Source of the DNA: Planococcus antarcticus DSM 14505
GTDB lineage: Bacteria > Bacillota > Bacilli > Bacillales_A > Planococcaceae
NCBI RefSeq assembly: GCF_001687565.2
Contig: NZ_CP016534.2
Coordinates: 3,352,501 to 3,416,500, forward strand
DNA length: 64,000 nt
Direction: 5' to 3'
Part shown: positions 49,183 through 58,754 of the stretch, one piece after another
Numbering within the stretch: the stretch's first letter is position 1
Layout: each line of letters starts with the position of its first letter
Made by a program: the position numbers and the translations under genes
Notes under the pieces: model-generated
The model's database searches: none
What the model was told of the DNA's origin: nothing
Seen by the model: the letters and a program-made list of their open reading frames with translations, nothing else

Positions 49183-50115
49183 CTATTGAGTAATCGAGCG
49201 TCTTCTAAAGAATAGCATCCCAGCACCTAATGCAGCCAATCCCATACCTGCAAAAGCAAATAATGGATCATTGCTTGCCGTGTCCGGCAATTCTCCGCCT
49301 TCTTCACCGATTCCTTCAAGCGGAACCGCACCATTTAAAACGTCTTCCGGCACTGTAATGGGTTCTACTCCGTTAAAGTTACTGATAGACATGTCCATGC
49401 TTTGGACCAAATTCAAGCTTTCACCTTCTGCTGAGATATCCATATCGATATACATGGACATTTCCGTCAGGTGAAAAGTTTCTTTCTCAACAGTCATTTC
49501 ATAGTTGATGTCATTGAAATTAATTTCTTCCATCATTCCTTCCATTGACATCGATGCATCTTCTTCGCCCATCATGGATTCGAATGAAGCAAGAACAGCT
49601 TCCATCAAAGCTTCTCCATCACCTTCATAGCTTAACTGATACGCATCTCCTGTATCTTTTACCGTCATATCTTCTCCAAGTGCTTCTGCCTGGGCAACTT
49701 GGTCGCCAGCAGTCGTCATGGCCATAAGTTCATCCAAGCCCTCGGAAAGTTCACTCGGCAATTTCACCCAACCTTCCATTGGATCTTCCTGGTAAAATCC
49801 TTCTTCTGTCCAATAGGATTCCACTGTTTCTTCTTCCCCGTTAGGTGTAGAAGTGGTGACCGTCTGGTGCATGGCAAAAGGATTGAATGTCACGTCTTCC
49901 TCCGTATGGATTGGGACTGTGATGGATTCTCCAGTTGCAATGTCGGGCATCGTCATCTCCATCATCGTCTTGCTGGAGTAACTATCCAGAGAAGACATTG
50001 CCTCATTGGATTTTTGCAGCACATCGGCCGCGCTCATATCCGCTGCCAAAGTCGGGGTTGCGCCTGCTACCGCTAGCATGGTAACCAAGGAGACAGGTAT
50101 CGCTTTTTTCAACAT
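49183..50115 (-). CDS. LPDTA-anchored surface protein, DUF6612/LolA-like fold
   Basis: A 310-aa protein. The signal peptide (KAIPVSLVTMLAVAGATPTLA) is followed by a region like the outer-membrane-lipoprotein-sorting fold seen in DUF6612 proteins (SAADVLQKSNEAMSSLDSYS, then MEMTMPDIATGESITV, and WTEEGFYQEDPMEGWVKLP). Residues 185-225 are Met/Glu-rich (SMMGEEDASMSMEGMMEEIN). The C-terminus is GELPDTASNDP, a helix, and RRRSITQ. The LPDTA motif matches class D sortase specificity, and that sortase is encoded next. Its ligand is unknown; these folds bind lipid-like molecules. Confidence 0.85.
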   Translation of the reverse strand: MLKKAIPVSLVTMLAVAGATPTLAADMSAADVLQKSNEAMSSLDSYSSKTMMEMTMPDIATGESITVPIHTEEDVTFNPFAMHQTVTTSTPNGEEETVESYWTEEGFYQEDPMEGWVKLPSELSEGLDELMAMTTAGDQVAQAEALGEDMTVKDTGDAYQLSYEGDGEALMEAVLASFESMMGEEDASMSMEGMMEEINFNDINYEMTVEKETFHLTEMSMYIDMDISAEGESLNLVQSMDMSISNFNGVEPITVPEDVLNGAVPLEGIGEEGGELPDTASNDPLFAFAGMGLAALGAGMLFFRRRSITQ

Positions 50116-50299
50116 GTAAACACTTCCATTCCGTTAATTTAAGGGACAAATTTAACTCTCTCTTATGTATGTAATTCCCATTTTAATCCCTTATAGTTCC
50201 TGATTCCCTCTTTCTTTGAAGTTAAACAAGTATATAGTCACTAAAATTTGGCAATTAGCTATTTAGGTTCTTCGCATTGTTCTCCTATTCTCACCACTT

Positions 50300-50959
50300 T
50301 TAATACAAATTTTCTCGATAGCTCTTCTCCAGAAGTTTGCCAATCGCCTCTTCATCAGCATTCGGCACTTTCGCATGAGCTGCTAGAATCTTCGCGCCTT
50401 TTGGAAGTCCCTCTTTATTTGCCCATACCTCAGGATTCCATAGCTCTGACCGCCGGAACGCCTTGGCGCAATGAATAAAGCATTCTTCCACCTCCACACC
50501 AATGCCCAGGAGCGGCTTTTTTCCATTAACCGCCATTTTATCTAGCAGTTCTTCATCGTGAATGACGCTAGCTTTTCCATTAATACGCAAGGTCTCACCC
50601 AGTCCCGGGATTAGAAACAACAACCCGACATTTGGATTCGATAAGATATTCCGCATAGAGTCCATCCGTTTATTACCCGGTCTTTCAGGAATGATCAACT
50701 GCTTGTCATTCATCACATGCACAAAACCGGCACTGTCTCCACGCGGCGACACATCGCACAATCCGAATTCATCCGCTGTTGATATGGTGAGGAATGGTGA
50801 TTTCTCGATAAAATCTCTGCAATGTTCATCCACGTATGAAATGACTTTATTATTCACGAGTTCACTCGGATTGCCGGTGATTTCCCGAAGTTCTTCCACT
50901 GTCTTTATGGTATTTGGAAATGTTGGTTCGGTTTTCAACCTTCTCAATTCCTTTCGCAT
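50300..50959 (-). CDS. Pyridoxamine 5'-phosphate oxidase-family FMN protein (MSMEG_1061 type)
   Basis: A protein of about 219 aa with a split-barrel flavin fold. Motifs are SELVNNKVISYVDEHCRDFI, the FMN-binding FLTISTADEFGLCDVSPRGD, and LLIPGLGETLRINGKASVIH. The late GVEVEECFIHCAKAFRRSELW is characteristic of this subgroup. The start is uncertain, because a TTG at about 50938 after AAAGGA is also plausible. It may oxidise or reduce a small molecule with FMN or F420-like cofactors. It is monocistronic. Confidence 0.85.
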   Translation of the reverse strand: MRKELRRLKTEPTFPNTIKTVEELREITGNPSELVNNKVISYVDEHCRDFIEKSPFLTISTADEFGLCDVSPRGDSAGFVHVMNDKQLIIPERPGNKRMDSMRNILSNPNVGLLFLIPGLGETLRINGKASVIHDEELLDKMAVNGKKPLLGIGVEVEECFIHCAKAFRRSELWNPEVWANKEGLPKGAKILAAHAKVPNADEEAIGKLLEKSYRENLY

Positions 50960-51195
50960 CACATTTCTTTTTCATCACTTCTCAATCTTATTTTGTATTA
51001 TACACTTCCTACTGTTTTCTTTTTTAGGTGCCTTCATATATTGTGGTTTACTGTTCCTTATTGGGTATGCTTAAACAAGCGTTTGTGAAAAAAAACCGAT
51101 GCTTTTCAGCTCAGCCGGTAAACTTAAAGATTATATAGATTGGGTGAAGCGGTGTAGAAAAGCCGATTTCTTTATTTCACCTTATATACGCAAAA

Positions 51196-51230
51196 AAGAT
51201 GCCTTAAAAGCTAAGCTTTTAAGGCATCTT
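51196..51230. terminator. Terminator of the alcohol dehydrogenase gene
   Basis: A 16-bp perfect inverted repeat AAGATGCCTTAAAAGCT / AGCTTTTAAGGCATCTT flanked by A and T runs lies 34 bp past the stop. Confidence 0.9.
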
Positions 51231-51263
51231 CTATTTATCATCCGAACTTATCACACATACCTT

Positions 51264-52304
51264 TTACAACGTGCTGATATCTATCACGAATCGATACTTC
51301 ACATCTGAAGCCAAAACGCGGTCATAGGCCTCGTCAATCCCGTCGGCCGAAACTACTTCAATCTTAGGCGCAATGTTGTGTTCTGCACAGAAATCCAGCA
51401 TTTCCTGAGTTTCCCGGATGCCTCCGATTAGTGAACCTGCAAATGAACGGCGATGGCCGATCAAATTCATCACACTTACTGGCAGCGGTTCTGCAGGAGC
51501 CCCGAGGTTTACCATAGTGCCATCAAGAGCAATCAGCCCCAAATAAGCATCCAAGTTGATTTTTGCACTGACCGTGTTGATGATTAAATCAAAATTTCCA
51601 GCAAGTTTCTCAAATGTTTCCGGGTCACTTGTGGCATAGTAATCATCTGCACCTAATGCCAGACCGTCTTCTTTTTTCTTCAAAGACTGAGACAAGACAG
51701 TCACTTCCGCTCCCATCGCGTGGGCAATTTGAACAGCCATATGGCCAAGTCCGCCCATCCCAACGACCGCTACTTTCTTGCCTGGCCCTGCATTCCAATG
51801 ATTCAACGGAGAAAATGTCGTGATCCCCGCACAAAGCAATGGGGCTGCAGCGTCAAGCCCGATGCTATCCGGAATTCGGACAACGAAATCCTCGACCACT
51901 ACAATGTGAGTTGAGTAGCCGCCTTGGGTGGGCTCGCCGTATTTATCAACTCCAGCATAGGTAGGGACCATGCCTTTAAGGCAGTATTGTTCCTCCCCGT
52001 TCTGGCAATTTTTACACTCGCCGCAAGAGCCAACCATACATCCGACCCCTACTCGGTCGCCTACTTTGTACTTTGTAACCTCTGGTCCTACTTCCTTAAC
52101 GATTCCCGCAATCTCATGTCCAGGTACGAGGGGATAATCCACTGGACCCCATTCTCCGTGGGCTGTATGGATATCCGAATGGCAAATGCCCGCATATTTG
52201 ATATCAATCAGTACATCATTGGAATCAAGGTCACGCCGCTCAATTTCCGCCGCTCGAAATGATTGATCCGGACCATCAATAGCCCGTGCTTTAACAGTTA
52301 ACAT
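51264..52304 (-). CDS. Zinc-dependent NAD(P) alcohol dehydrogenase (cinnamyl alcohol dehydrogenase-like)
   Basis: A 346-aa MDR-family enzyme. Catalytic zinc ligands are in [18 protein letters not shown] (Cys) and [10 protein letters not shown] (His-Glu). Four Cys of the structural zinc site are in [25 protein letters not shown] order (residues 90-112). The Rossmann motif [17 protein letters not shown] is near residue 172. It oxidises or reduces alcohols and aldehydes in the cytosol. ATG 52304 follows CCAGGAGG. The promoter has a 19-bp spacer typical of MerR control, and the divergent gene is MerR. Confidence 0.92.
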   Translation of the reverse strand: MLTVKARAIDGPDQSFRAAEIERRDLDSNDVLIDIKYAGICHSDIHTAHGEWGPVDYPLVPGHEIAGIVKEVGPEVTKYKVGDRVGVGCMVGSCGECKNCQNGEEQYCLKGMVPTYAGVDKYGEPTQGGYSTHIVVVEDFVVRIPDSIGLDAAAPLLCAGITTFSPLNHWNAGPGKKVAVVGMGGLGHMAVQIAHAMGAEVTVLSQSLKKKEDGLALGADDYYATSDPETFEKLAGNFDLIINTVSAKINLDAYLGLIALDGTMVNLGAPAEPLPVSVMNLIGHRRSFAGSLIGGIRETQEMLDFCAEHNIAPKIEVVSADGIDEAYDRVLASDVKYRFVIDISTL

Positions 52305-52406
52305 AGAAAAACCTCCTGGAATTTATCATTTTCAAGAGAACGTGCTTATATAGAGCAAAACGAAAGCTCCATTTATCTCTATTTGCACCGTTCCCTTTGC
52401 AACCCA

Positions 52407-52437
52407 ATCGTACTCCTTCTAGTTAACTCTAGGGCAA
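52407..52437 (-). promoter_or_regulatory. MerR-type promoter of the alcohol dehydrogenase gene
   Basis: On the minus strand TTGCCC and TACGAT are separated by 19 bp that contain the dyad-like CTAGAGTTAACTAG. A 19-bp spacer with the operator between -35 and -10 is the hallmark of MerR-family-activated promoters. The start of transcription would be near 52400, about 95 bp before the start codon. Confidence 0.7.
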
Positions 52438-52557
52438 GCGATAAGATCTTTTGAGGTCTTCCGGATGCAGCTTTGACAATCCATAAATGCCATGATAAAA
52501 TTTCCGCATTGCATAGAGTTTGCTCGATGTTTAGATAAGAAAAAGGAGAAAAAAAAC

Positions 52558-52965
52558 ATGACCACCTATTCCATCAGTGAAGTTGCAAAAGAATTGAATC
52601 TCTCTGTATATGCTTTGCGCTACTATGATAAAGAAGGGCTAATGCCTTTTGTAGAACGGACTGACAGCGGCACCCGCTTGTTTAAAGAATCCGATATTGC
52701 TGCCTTAAAAATAGTCGAGTGCCTGAAAGCTACCGGCATGCCGATTAAAGAAATCAAACATTTCATTGATTGGTGTTCTGATGGAGATTCGACGCTTCAG
52801 AAAAGATTTGACATGTTTATGGAACGAAAAGAGATTGTAAAAGCACAGATGGAAGAACTAAAGAAAACTATGGAAGTCATCGAACATAAAGCCATGTATT
52901 ACAAGACTGCCTTGGATGCTGGCACGGAAGACATCCATAAAAAAGATAAAATCAAGATTTTCTAA
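52558..52965 (+). CDS. MerR-family regulator (AdhR/NmlR-like)
   Basis: The ATG at 52558 follows AAAAAGGAG; an in-frame extension to 52492 is unsupported. The 135-aa product has the MerR helix-turn-helix and wing (YSISEVAKELNLSVYALRYY and RLFKESDIAALKIVECLKAT) and a long dimerisation helix (FMERKEIVKAQMEELKKTME). It has two Cys (VECLKATG and DWCSDGD), which could sense aldehydes or thiol stress as in AdhR and NmlR. It most likely activates the divergent alcohol dehydrogenase. Confidence 0.88.
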   Translation: MTTYSISEVAKELNLSVYALRYYDKEGLMPFVERTDSGTRLFKESDIAALKIVECLKATGMPIKEIKHFIDWCSDGDSTLQKRFDMFMERKEIVKAQMEELKKTMEVIEHKAMYYKTALDAGTEDIHKKDKIKIF

Positions 52966-52971
52966 CAAATT

Positions 52972-53018
52972 AAAACCACCTGTATTTCATCTTTATAGAT
53001 AGAATGCAGGTGGTTTTT
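52972..53018 (+). terminator. Terminator of the merR gene
   Basis: A 15-bp nearly perfect inverted repeat AAAACCACCTGTATT / AATGCAGGTGGTTTT with a T run. Confidence 0.85.
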
Positions 53019-53314
53019 GTTTGTACTGATCACTGCTTGCAAATTCAAGAAATTACCGAAGACCCCTCCTAGTATTGGATAGAAGCTTGGCAGCAAGATG
53101 AAAAACAAGCCCAGCAGGAGACTGACAAGTTTTATCGAATGATTACGCCCATTCGGCCTTCTCTTATTTTATAAAAATGGACATTATGAAATTGATTCAC
53201 TTGAGCAATGAAAGTAGACACATTCGTTTTCATAGGTTGTTTAATGTACTAGTCTCCGGTTAGTTTATGTCGACTTTTGAGACTCATTTAGTTTAACAGC
53301 ACGATATGGACAAA
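53019..53314. other. Intergenic region with a possible gene remnant
   Basis: About 300 bp with no intact gene. From about 53079 one frame reads YWIEAWQQDEKQAQQETDKF and on to SLIL at a TAA near 53177. It has no start codon or ribosome binding site. The composition looks coding, so this may be the 3' remnant of a lost gene. Confidence 0.3.
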
Positions 53315-54334
53315 TTAACTAAAGTAGCGGCGATACAAAGTTTTGGCTTCAGAAATGCTTTTCGTCCCGTGAACTAACACTCGGCCATCCTTAAAAATAA
53401 CAAGCCGGTGTTCTTCTATCGAAAAAGATAACAAATATGGATTGCGTGAAACTTTTCCTTTTTGTTTGGATAAAACTTTATCCAAGCTTTCCAAGTCTCT
53501 AGCTATCGGTTCAGAAGGACGGATTTGAACCGTATCCCTCCCACATAAAACAGCAGTTTTTATTTGATTTGAGAAAGCAAGATATGGATAGGAACGATTC
53601 GATCCACAAGATGGGCAATCTTCTTTTTTAACCTTATCAACGTTAATAGATGAATGTTGGTTTTTCCAAAGATCGAAAGATACCAGTTTGTTTCTTAAAT
53701 TAAGTGTATCTTCGACCAAAATTTTCAATGCTTCTGAAATTTGAAAAGACACGACCATTTGGACAGCGGGGCTGATAATCCCCACCGTATCACATGTAAC
53801 GCCGCCCATCGGTATATTTTCCAGTAGGCAGTTTAGACACGGTGTTTCACCTGGAATAATCGTATAACTGATTCCGTAACTTCCAACACATGCGCCGTAA
53901 ATCCAAGGAACCCGATGTTTTTGAGAAATATCATTAATAATCATTCGGATATCAAAATTATCGCTAGCATCGAGAATCAGATCAACGCCCACCACGAGCT
54001 GTTCCATTTCTTCGACCGAGACATCCATGACATGACAGCGGACTTCCACTTTGGAGTTGATGAGCGTTAAGCGTTTTTTAGCTGCTATTGCTTTAGGAGT
54101 TCGCTGCTTTGCTTCCTCTTCAGTGTAAAGCTGCTGGCGCTGAAGGTTGCTCCACTCTACATAATCCCGGTCCGCAATGGTTATTTTGCCTATACCTGCC
54201 CGCACAAGCATTTCAGCACAGCCAGTTCCCAATGCGCCAGCACCGATCACCAACACATGCTTGTTTCTCAATTTCGCTTGTCCTTCTTTTCCTATTGGTT
54301 CAAAAAGCTCTTGTCGTGAGTATCGTCCATTCAA
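53315..54334 (-). CDS. thiF: ThiF/MoeB-type adenylyltransferase
   Basis: A 339-aa E1-like enzyme. The ATP-binding motif is [20 protein letters not shown] near residue 30, and [20 protein letters not shown] contains the Asp and Arg finger. Zinc-binding Cys pairs are CLNC and CPSC. The C-terminus is an extra domain of about 85 residues (from [16 protein letters not shown]) as in Bacillus ThiF. It adenylates the ThiS C-terminus so that sulfur can be added for thiazole synthesis. Its ATG overlaps the thiG stop by 4 bp. It is the last gene of the thiamine operon; no thiD follows. Confidence 0.93.
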   Translation of the reverse strand: MNGRYSRQELFEPIGKEGQAKLRNKHVLVIGAGALGTGCAEMLVRAGIGKITIADRDYVEWSNLQRQQLYTEEEAKQRTPKAIAAKKRLTLINSKVEVRCHVMDVSVEEMEQLVVGVDLILDASDNFDIRMIINDISQKHRVPWIYGACVGSYGISYTIIPGETPCLNCLLENIPMGGVTCDTVGIISPAVQMVVSFQISEALKILVEDTLNLRNKLVSFDLWKNQHSSINVDKVKKEDCPSCGSNRSYPYLAFSNQIKTAVLCGRDTVQIRPSEPIARDLESLDKVLSKQKGKVSRNPYLLSFSIEEHRLVIFKDGRVLVHGTKSISEAKTLYRRYFS

Positions 54335-55104
54335 CTGATGCTCATCCCTTCAACCGGACTACTGGCAGTAGCGTATCGTTTTTTCGGGATTCGTCCTGCT
54401 TCAAATCCCAGCCTCCCTGCTTCGATTGAAAGCCTCATAGCTTTGGCCATTTTCACGGGATCTTTTGCCCCGGACACAGCTGTATTCAGCAAGACACCTG
54501 ACGCTCCCATTTCCATTGCAATAGCAGCGTCAGAAGGTGTACCGATTCCGGCATCGATAATAACAGGAACACTTGTCTGTTCAATGATGAAAGAAAGGTT
54601 TAACGGATTGATGATTCCCTGGCCAGAGCCAATAGGAGATGCACCCGGCATGATGGCGTGGCAGCCTAATTCTTCGAGACGTCTTGCCAATAAAACATCA
54701 TCTGATGTGTATGGCAAGACCGTAAACCCTTCTTTTAGTAGCTCTTCTGATGCTTTTAATGTTTCAATTGGATCCGGAAGCAACGTTTTTTGGCAACCGA
54801 TCACTTCAACTTTAATCATGTCACAAAGACCTGATGCCTTCGCTAATTTGGCAGTCCGGACTGCTTCTTCTGCAGTCTTGGCTCCGGCTGTATTTGGAAG
54901 TAATGTGTACTTTGCAATATCTAAATTTTCCAGAAAATTAGGCTGGCTGGCTTCAAATATATTCATCCGTCGAACTGAGAATGTCAGAATTTCTGTACCC
55001 GAAACAGCTACTGCTTCTTTTTGTATATCAAAATCAGGATACTTACCAGTGCCCAGCAATAGTCTGGATGAAAATTCATAATCACCTATTCTTAACATGT
55101 TCAT
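54331..55104 (-). CDS. thiG: Thiazole synthase
   Basis: A 257-aa TIM-barrel protein of typical ThiG length. [14 protein letters not shown] lies at the N-terminus, the Schiff-base Lys is in [19 protein letters not shown], and [14 protein letters not shown] and [20 protein letters not shown] are ThiG signatures. It joins 1-deoxyxylulose-5-phosphate, ThiS thiocarboxylate and dehydroglycine into the thiazole phosphate. Four-base overlaps join it to thiS and thiF, indicating translational coupling. Confidence 0.95.
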   Translation of the reverse strand: MNMLRIGDYEFSSRLLLGTGKYPDFDIQKEAVAVSGTEILTFSVRRMNIFEASQPNFLENLDIAKYTLLPNTAGAKTAEEAVRTAKLAKASGLCDMIKVEVIGCQKTLLPDPIETLKASEELLKEGFTVLPYTSDDVLLARRLEELGCHAIMPGASPIGSGQGIINPLNLSFIIEQTSVPVIIDAGIGTPSDAAIAMEMGASGVLLNTAVSGAKDPVKMAKAMRLSIEAGRLGFEAGRIPKKRYATASSPVEGMSIS

Positions 55105-55313
55105 CCACCTCCTACAAAATGTACTAATTCGATTTTATCCCCATGACAAATCAGAGTTTCTGTATGTTTCGCTTTCCCCAATATTTCAGCATTTTTTTCA
55201 ACGATGATTACTTTCTGGTTCAATTCTAAGTACTGCAGCAGTCCAGTCACTGTTTTCACTGTATTTGGTATTTCTACTTGATCCCCATTAACCGTCAATT
55301 TCATTTTCTTCAC
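55101..55313 (-). CDS. thiS: Sulfur carrier protein ThiS
   Basis: A 70-aa ubiquitin-like protein ([20 protein letters not shown] at the start) ending VHFVGGG. The C-terminal Gly-Gly is adenylated by ThiF and converted to thiocarboxylate. It overlaps both thiO and thiG by 4 bp. Confidence 0.93.
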   Translation of the reverse strand: MKKMKLTVNGDQVEIPNTVKTVTGLLQYLELNQKVIIVEKNAEILGKAKHTETLICHGDKIELVHFVGGG

Positions 55314-56446
55314 CTCATGATTAGATTGGTTTTTCTGATTGATCGATCCACACGAAAAGAAGATATATCAATTGGAGGAGATTTTCCTTCAACCAAATCA
55401 GCCATCACCTCTCCGGTAATTGGCGCCAGCAAAATTCCGTTTCGAAAATGACCTGTTGCTATGAACAAACCTCTATAACCGGGATGTTCACCCAAGTAAG
55501 GCAGGCCATCAGCAGTCTGCGGTCGAATTCCAGCCCAAGCTCCTTCCCACTCAGCTTGTGCTATGGAAGGTACCAGTTTTTTTGCATTCTCCATCAATAA
55601 AGAAACCCCTTCTACAGTCACTTGTTGATTGAATGTATTCGGTATGACGGTTGCCCCTACTATGATCCTTCCTCCTTTTTTTGGAACAAGATAGCAGTCA
55701 TTTGTAAAAATTGTGCTGGACAATAAAGAGGCTTCTGTCCGTACAGAAAAACATTCGCCCTTCACAGGATAGGTTTTAAGCTGTAAGCCCGTTTCCATCA
55801 GCAACTTTTCGCTCCAAGCTCCGCCCGTTACTACTACACTGTCACTTAAAAAATCGCCTTCATTCGTAGCGATCCCAGTAATTTTTCCGTTTGAAAAATG
55901 AAAGGAATGAACTTCTACATATTCTTTAATTACAGATCCGAGTGCTGATGCAGATTTTAAAAACCCCAAAGCCAGCTGATGGGCTGCTACTTGGCCATCT
56001 TTTTCGAGATACATTGCACCAATTATCTCACTAGACAATGCTGGCTCTCTTTTTCTTACTTCCTCGCCGGTGAGCCATTCTGCTAGCTCGCCGTTCTGTC
56101 TATGGGCCTCAATGATCCGATGGTATTCCTGTTGCTCATCATCAGTTAAGGCGAGTCTCAGCATTCCCTTATTCACAAGTTCAATATCAATTCCGCTCGC
56201 CATTTTCAGTTCATCCGCTAAGTTACTAAACATCGTCCTGCTCGCCCTAGCCAATTGAAAAAGTGGACCCTTTCCATCCAGCTCCGCTTGGGCGCCCAGC
56301 ATCCCTGCTGCAGCTCCGGATGCTTTACTTACAAGCCTGTCTTTTTCCAGCAATAAGACTTCCATCCCTCTTTTCGCCAAATTATATGCTATTGCCCCGC
56401 CATTGACGCCGCCGCCGACTACAATGGCATCATAAGTTTTATTCAT
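55310..56446 (-). CDS. thiO: Glycine oxidase ThiO
   Basis: A 378-aa FAD-dependent amine oxidase. FAD motif: DAIVVGGGVNGGAIAYNLAK near residue 6, and an ASGAAAGMLGAQAEL insertion typical of ThiO. Late motifs are WAGIRPQTADGLPYLGEHPG and FIATGHFRNGILLAPITGEV. It oxidises glycine to dehydroglycine for ThiG. ATG 56446 follows AAAGGAGG. It lies 34 bp after tenI. Confidence 0.94.
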   Translation of the reverse strand: MNKTYDAIVVGGGVNGGAIAYNLAKRGMEVLLLEKDRLVSKASGAAAGMLGAQAELDGKGPLFQLARASRTMFSNLADELKMASGIDIELVNKGMLRLALTDDEQQEYHRIIEAHRQNGELAEWLTGEEVRKREPALSSEIIGAMYLEKDGQVAAHQLALGFLKSASALGSVIKEYVEVHSFHFSNGKITGIATNEGDFLSDSVVVTGGAWSEKLLMETGLQLKTYPVKGECFSVRTEASLLSSTIFTNDCYLVPKKGGRIIVGATVIPNTFNQQVTVEGVSLLMENAKKLVPSIAQAEWEGAWAGIRPQTADGLPYLGEHPGYRGLFIATGHFRNGILLAPITGEVMADLVEGKSPPIDISSFRVDRSIRKTNLIMR

Positions 56447-56480
56447 TAAAATCCTCCTTTAACCGCTTAAGTAAAAAACG

Positions 56481-57086
56481 TTAGCTAGACAAATAGGACC
56501 GATATTGCTGTACCGTCTCAAAGGGGTCTTTTGCTTCTAATATCCCTGACATTATAGCGACTCCTTGTGTTCCTGCTTTGATAACATCTTTAATATTCGC
56601 CGGCATTATTCCACCAATCGCAATGACTGGGATTGAAACTGATTCAGAAACGGACCTTAACTGATCTATCCCTTTTGGACGTAGCCCTGGTTTTGATTGA
56701 GTCGAATACACATGGCCAAAAATTAGATAATCCGCTCCTTGTTGCTCGGCCATTTGAGCTTCTTCAATAGAATGAACGGAACAGCCAACTGTTAAATTCG
56801 AAAATTTTCTTTTTACAATTTCGACAGGTAGCGAATGATAGGCTAATTGAACTCCTTTTGCATTTGAAACATAGGCAACATCCGCCCTGTCATTAATCAC
56901 TATTTTTGAAAGAGGAACTTGTTGATCTATTAAAAGCTCGACCATTTTATATATTTCTTTTGCTGTTTTCGTTTTTTCACGAAGATGTATGCAATCGATG
57001 TAAGGATGAATCCTACCGACAATATCTGCTAATAGTTCCGGCTTTTGCTTTCCTGTTGAAATAATATGCAGCTTATTATTCTCCAT
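56481..57086 (-). CDS. tenI: Thiazole tautomerase TenI
   Basis: The ATG at 57086 follows GGAGGAG; an extension to 57119 enters the terminator. The 201-aa protein is ThiE-like. CIHLREKTKTAKEIYKMVEL and SKIVINDRADVAYV are conserved. TVGCSVHSIEEAQMAEQQGA then DYLIFGHVYSTQSKPGLRPK contains the TenI-type GHVYST where ThiE has GPVFPT. TenI aromatises the thiazole product of ThiG. It is the first gene after the TPP riboswitch. tenA, next to tenI in Bacillus subtilis, is absent here. Confidence 0.88.
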   Translation of the reverse strand: MENNKLHIISTGKQKPELLADIVGRIHPYIDCIHLREKTKTAKEIYKMVELLIDQQVPLSKIVINDRADVAYVSNAKGVQLAYHSLPVEIVKRKFSNLTVGCSVHSIEEAQMAEQQGADYLIFGHVYSTQSKPGLRPKGIDQLRSVSESVSIPVIAIGGIMPANIKDVIKAGTQGVAIMSGILEAKDPFETVQQYRSYLSS

Positions 57087-57119
57087 ATATTTACTCCTCC
57101 AATCTAAATCCTTAAGCAT

Positions 57120-57149
57120 AAAAAACCACTCCAGCGACGGAGTGGTTTT
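57120..57149 (-). terminator. Riboswitch-controlled terminator before tenI
   Basis: On the minus strand the inverted repeat AAAACCACTCC / GGAGTGGTTTT is followed by a T run, 34 bp before the tenI start and directly after the TPP aptamer. This is the expected expression platform for transcription attenuation by TPP. Confidence 0.85.
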
Positions 57150-57182
57150 GACTATATCTTATGTGTTGATACAACATATAGT

Positions 57183-57266
57183 GACCACTTCCCTACGCTA
57201 GTTTCAACTAGATCAGGTTCAAAGGGTCCGGATTTCTCCGTCTCAGTCTTAAAAGACTCCCCCAGT
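57183..57266 (-). promoter_or_regulatory. TPP riboswitch (THI box)
   Basis: Read on the minus strand, the conserved aptamer parts appear in order: GGGGGAGTC, then GACTGAGACGG (the CUGAGA element), then ACCCTTTGAACCTGATCTAG and CTAGCGTAGGGAAGTG. These pyrimidine- and pyrophosphate-sensor segments are near consensus. It controls the tenI-thiO-thiS-thiG-thiF operon through the terminator just downstream. Confidence 0.95.
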
Positions 57267-57289
57267 GTTTTATATTCAGTTTTTTCAAA

Positions 57290-58754
57290 ATATCTAAAGT
57301 AAGCGTAACATCTCCTGTGATATTTATCCAGTTCGTAGTAAACTACCCGCTACATAACGCCATCGCCGGTTGTTTGAAGTGGGGGCTTCTCGACTGTTGT
57401 TTTTAGTAGCCAACGAAAACAGTCGAATCTTTTGGCCATCTGCAATTCCTGGTCAGGATAGAGACGGAATTTACAGGCTCTGTGGATCACATCCATTCAA
57501 CTAGCTTCTGTTTCTCGATTCATGTTCATCTGGAAAACGAATTTCATTTTTGACAAACGCCAACCGACATCCATATCTCCTATACCGTTGGACTTTAACC
57601 AGAGTATACATGAAAAAGAATACGCTTTTCAGAAAATGTTAAATAGTAAAAAAGAACATTTACTGTCTATCCTTTCTGATGATCCTTGTATAATTTGCGG
57701 TGATAACTAGCTTCATTTTATACAGTCCAATCGGTTTCAAAGTCGTATGCTGAATATACCACTAACCCTCTGCATCCGAACAAATCTATAATACCTCCAT
57801 CTTTTTACACAGATGCACCTACTAATTCGGATTATCTTTGCACGATTGCGTCGCCTACAATACTTTTCTCAATTCCTTTTCTCCGAGAACGAGAGACAAA
57901 ATCCTTATGCCAATTTTCTTAATTATTTACTTGCACTTCGCTAACTTGTCAAATTCCTTTGTCCAACTCGGACCACCCACTTGTTGATAAGTTCCGCTCA
58001 GAAGATATGCTTTATCTGACTTTTTTTTGAGTCTACTGCTTGAATTTAAGAACCTTCATTCCCTACTTCTATTCCAAAAAAACGAAGAATTTAGTGTATA
58101 AAGGTCTATCAATTTTAAAATATGTAAATAAAAATAAGAATAGTGGGTATATAAGGTCTATGTCTATTAAATGCTAATGGATATTAAGGCACGATTTAGA
58201 CAAATAGAAAAAATTTCGACATGAAGATGGTTGTATTGATTATTTCAAAGAATGTTAAAAATCATATAACAAGACGAACAGCAAGGCATTTCTTTTTACC
58301 ATGATGAGTTACCTGCTGTGCGAATATCGTGTCTTACAAACACCATCTATTGGGATTTCGAAAAGTTTTTATGAGAATCAAAAGTAGAGGTGAGCGGGGG
58401 CTTAGGAACCGCCTACTAGCAGTTCGCATTTTTTATCATTCAAGAAGTTTTCTAGTGAAACACAGCCGTTTCAAAAGCACTATCGAGAGAAAAGGCTTTT
58501 AAAAGCTTGCTGCATGAAATTTATGTGGTAGAAAGACTGAATACTGTAGAGGGGGCAAAAAACTGCGTATCGCCAAAGAAATATTCATTTCTTGACAGCA
58601 TTATTACCCTTTTTAAAAAAGGCAGCGATTATTTGATCAAGCGATAAAAAGCATAAACCACAAGCCGCTTTTTTATGCGGATGAAGTAAAAAATATTATC
58701 GAATGTTGTAATTCCATTACCTAAAAATATGTCAATCGAAAGGAATTTAACTCA
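57290..58754. other. 1.46-kb gene-poor region
   Basis: No convincing gene is present. Short open stretches (57522-57710 on plus; FTMMSYLLCEYRVLQTPSIG and on near 58300; ALSREKAFKSLLHEIYVVER near 58480-58540) lack ribosome binding sites and are broken by stops. They suggest decayed genes. The promoter of the thiamine operon must lie near 57270-57330. Confidence 0.45.

Noticed and set aside
54338..55081. Plus-strand frame of 247 codons
   Set aside because: Exact antisense shadow of thiG; no start signals.
57522..57710. Possible 62-aa gene with a CxxC-like end
   Set aside because: No ribosome binding site, no recognisable domain, and it lies in a stretch of decayed sequence.
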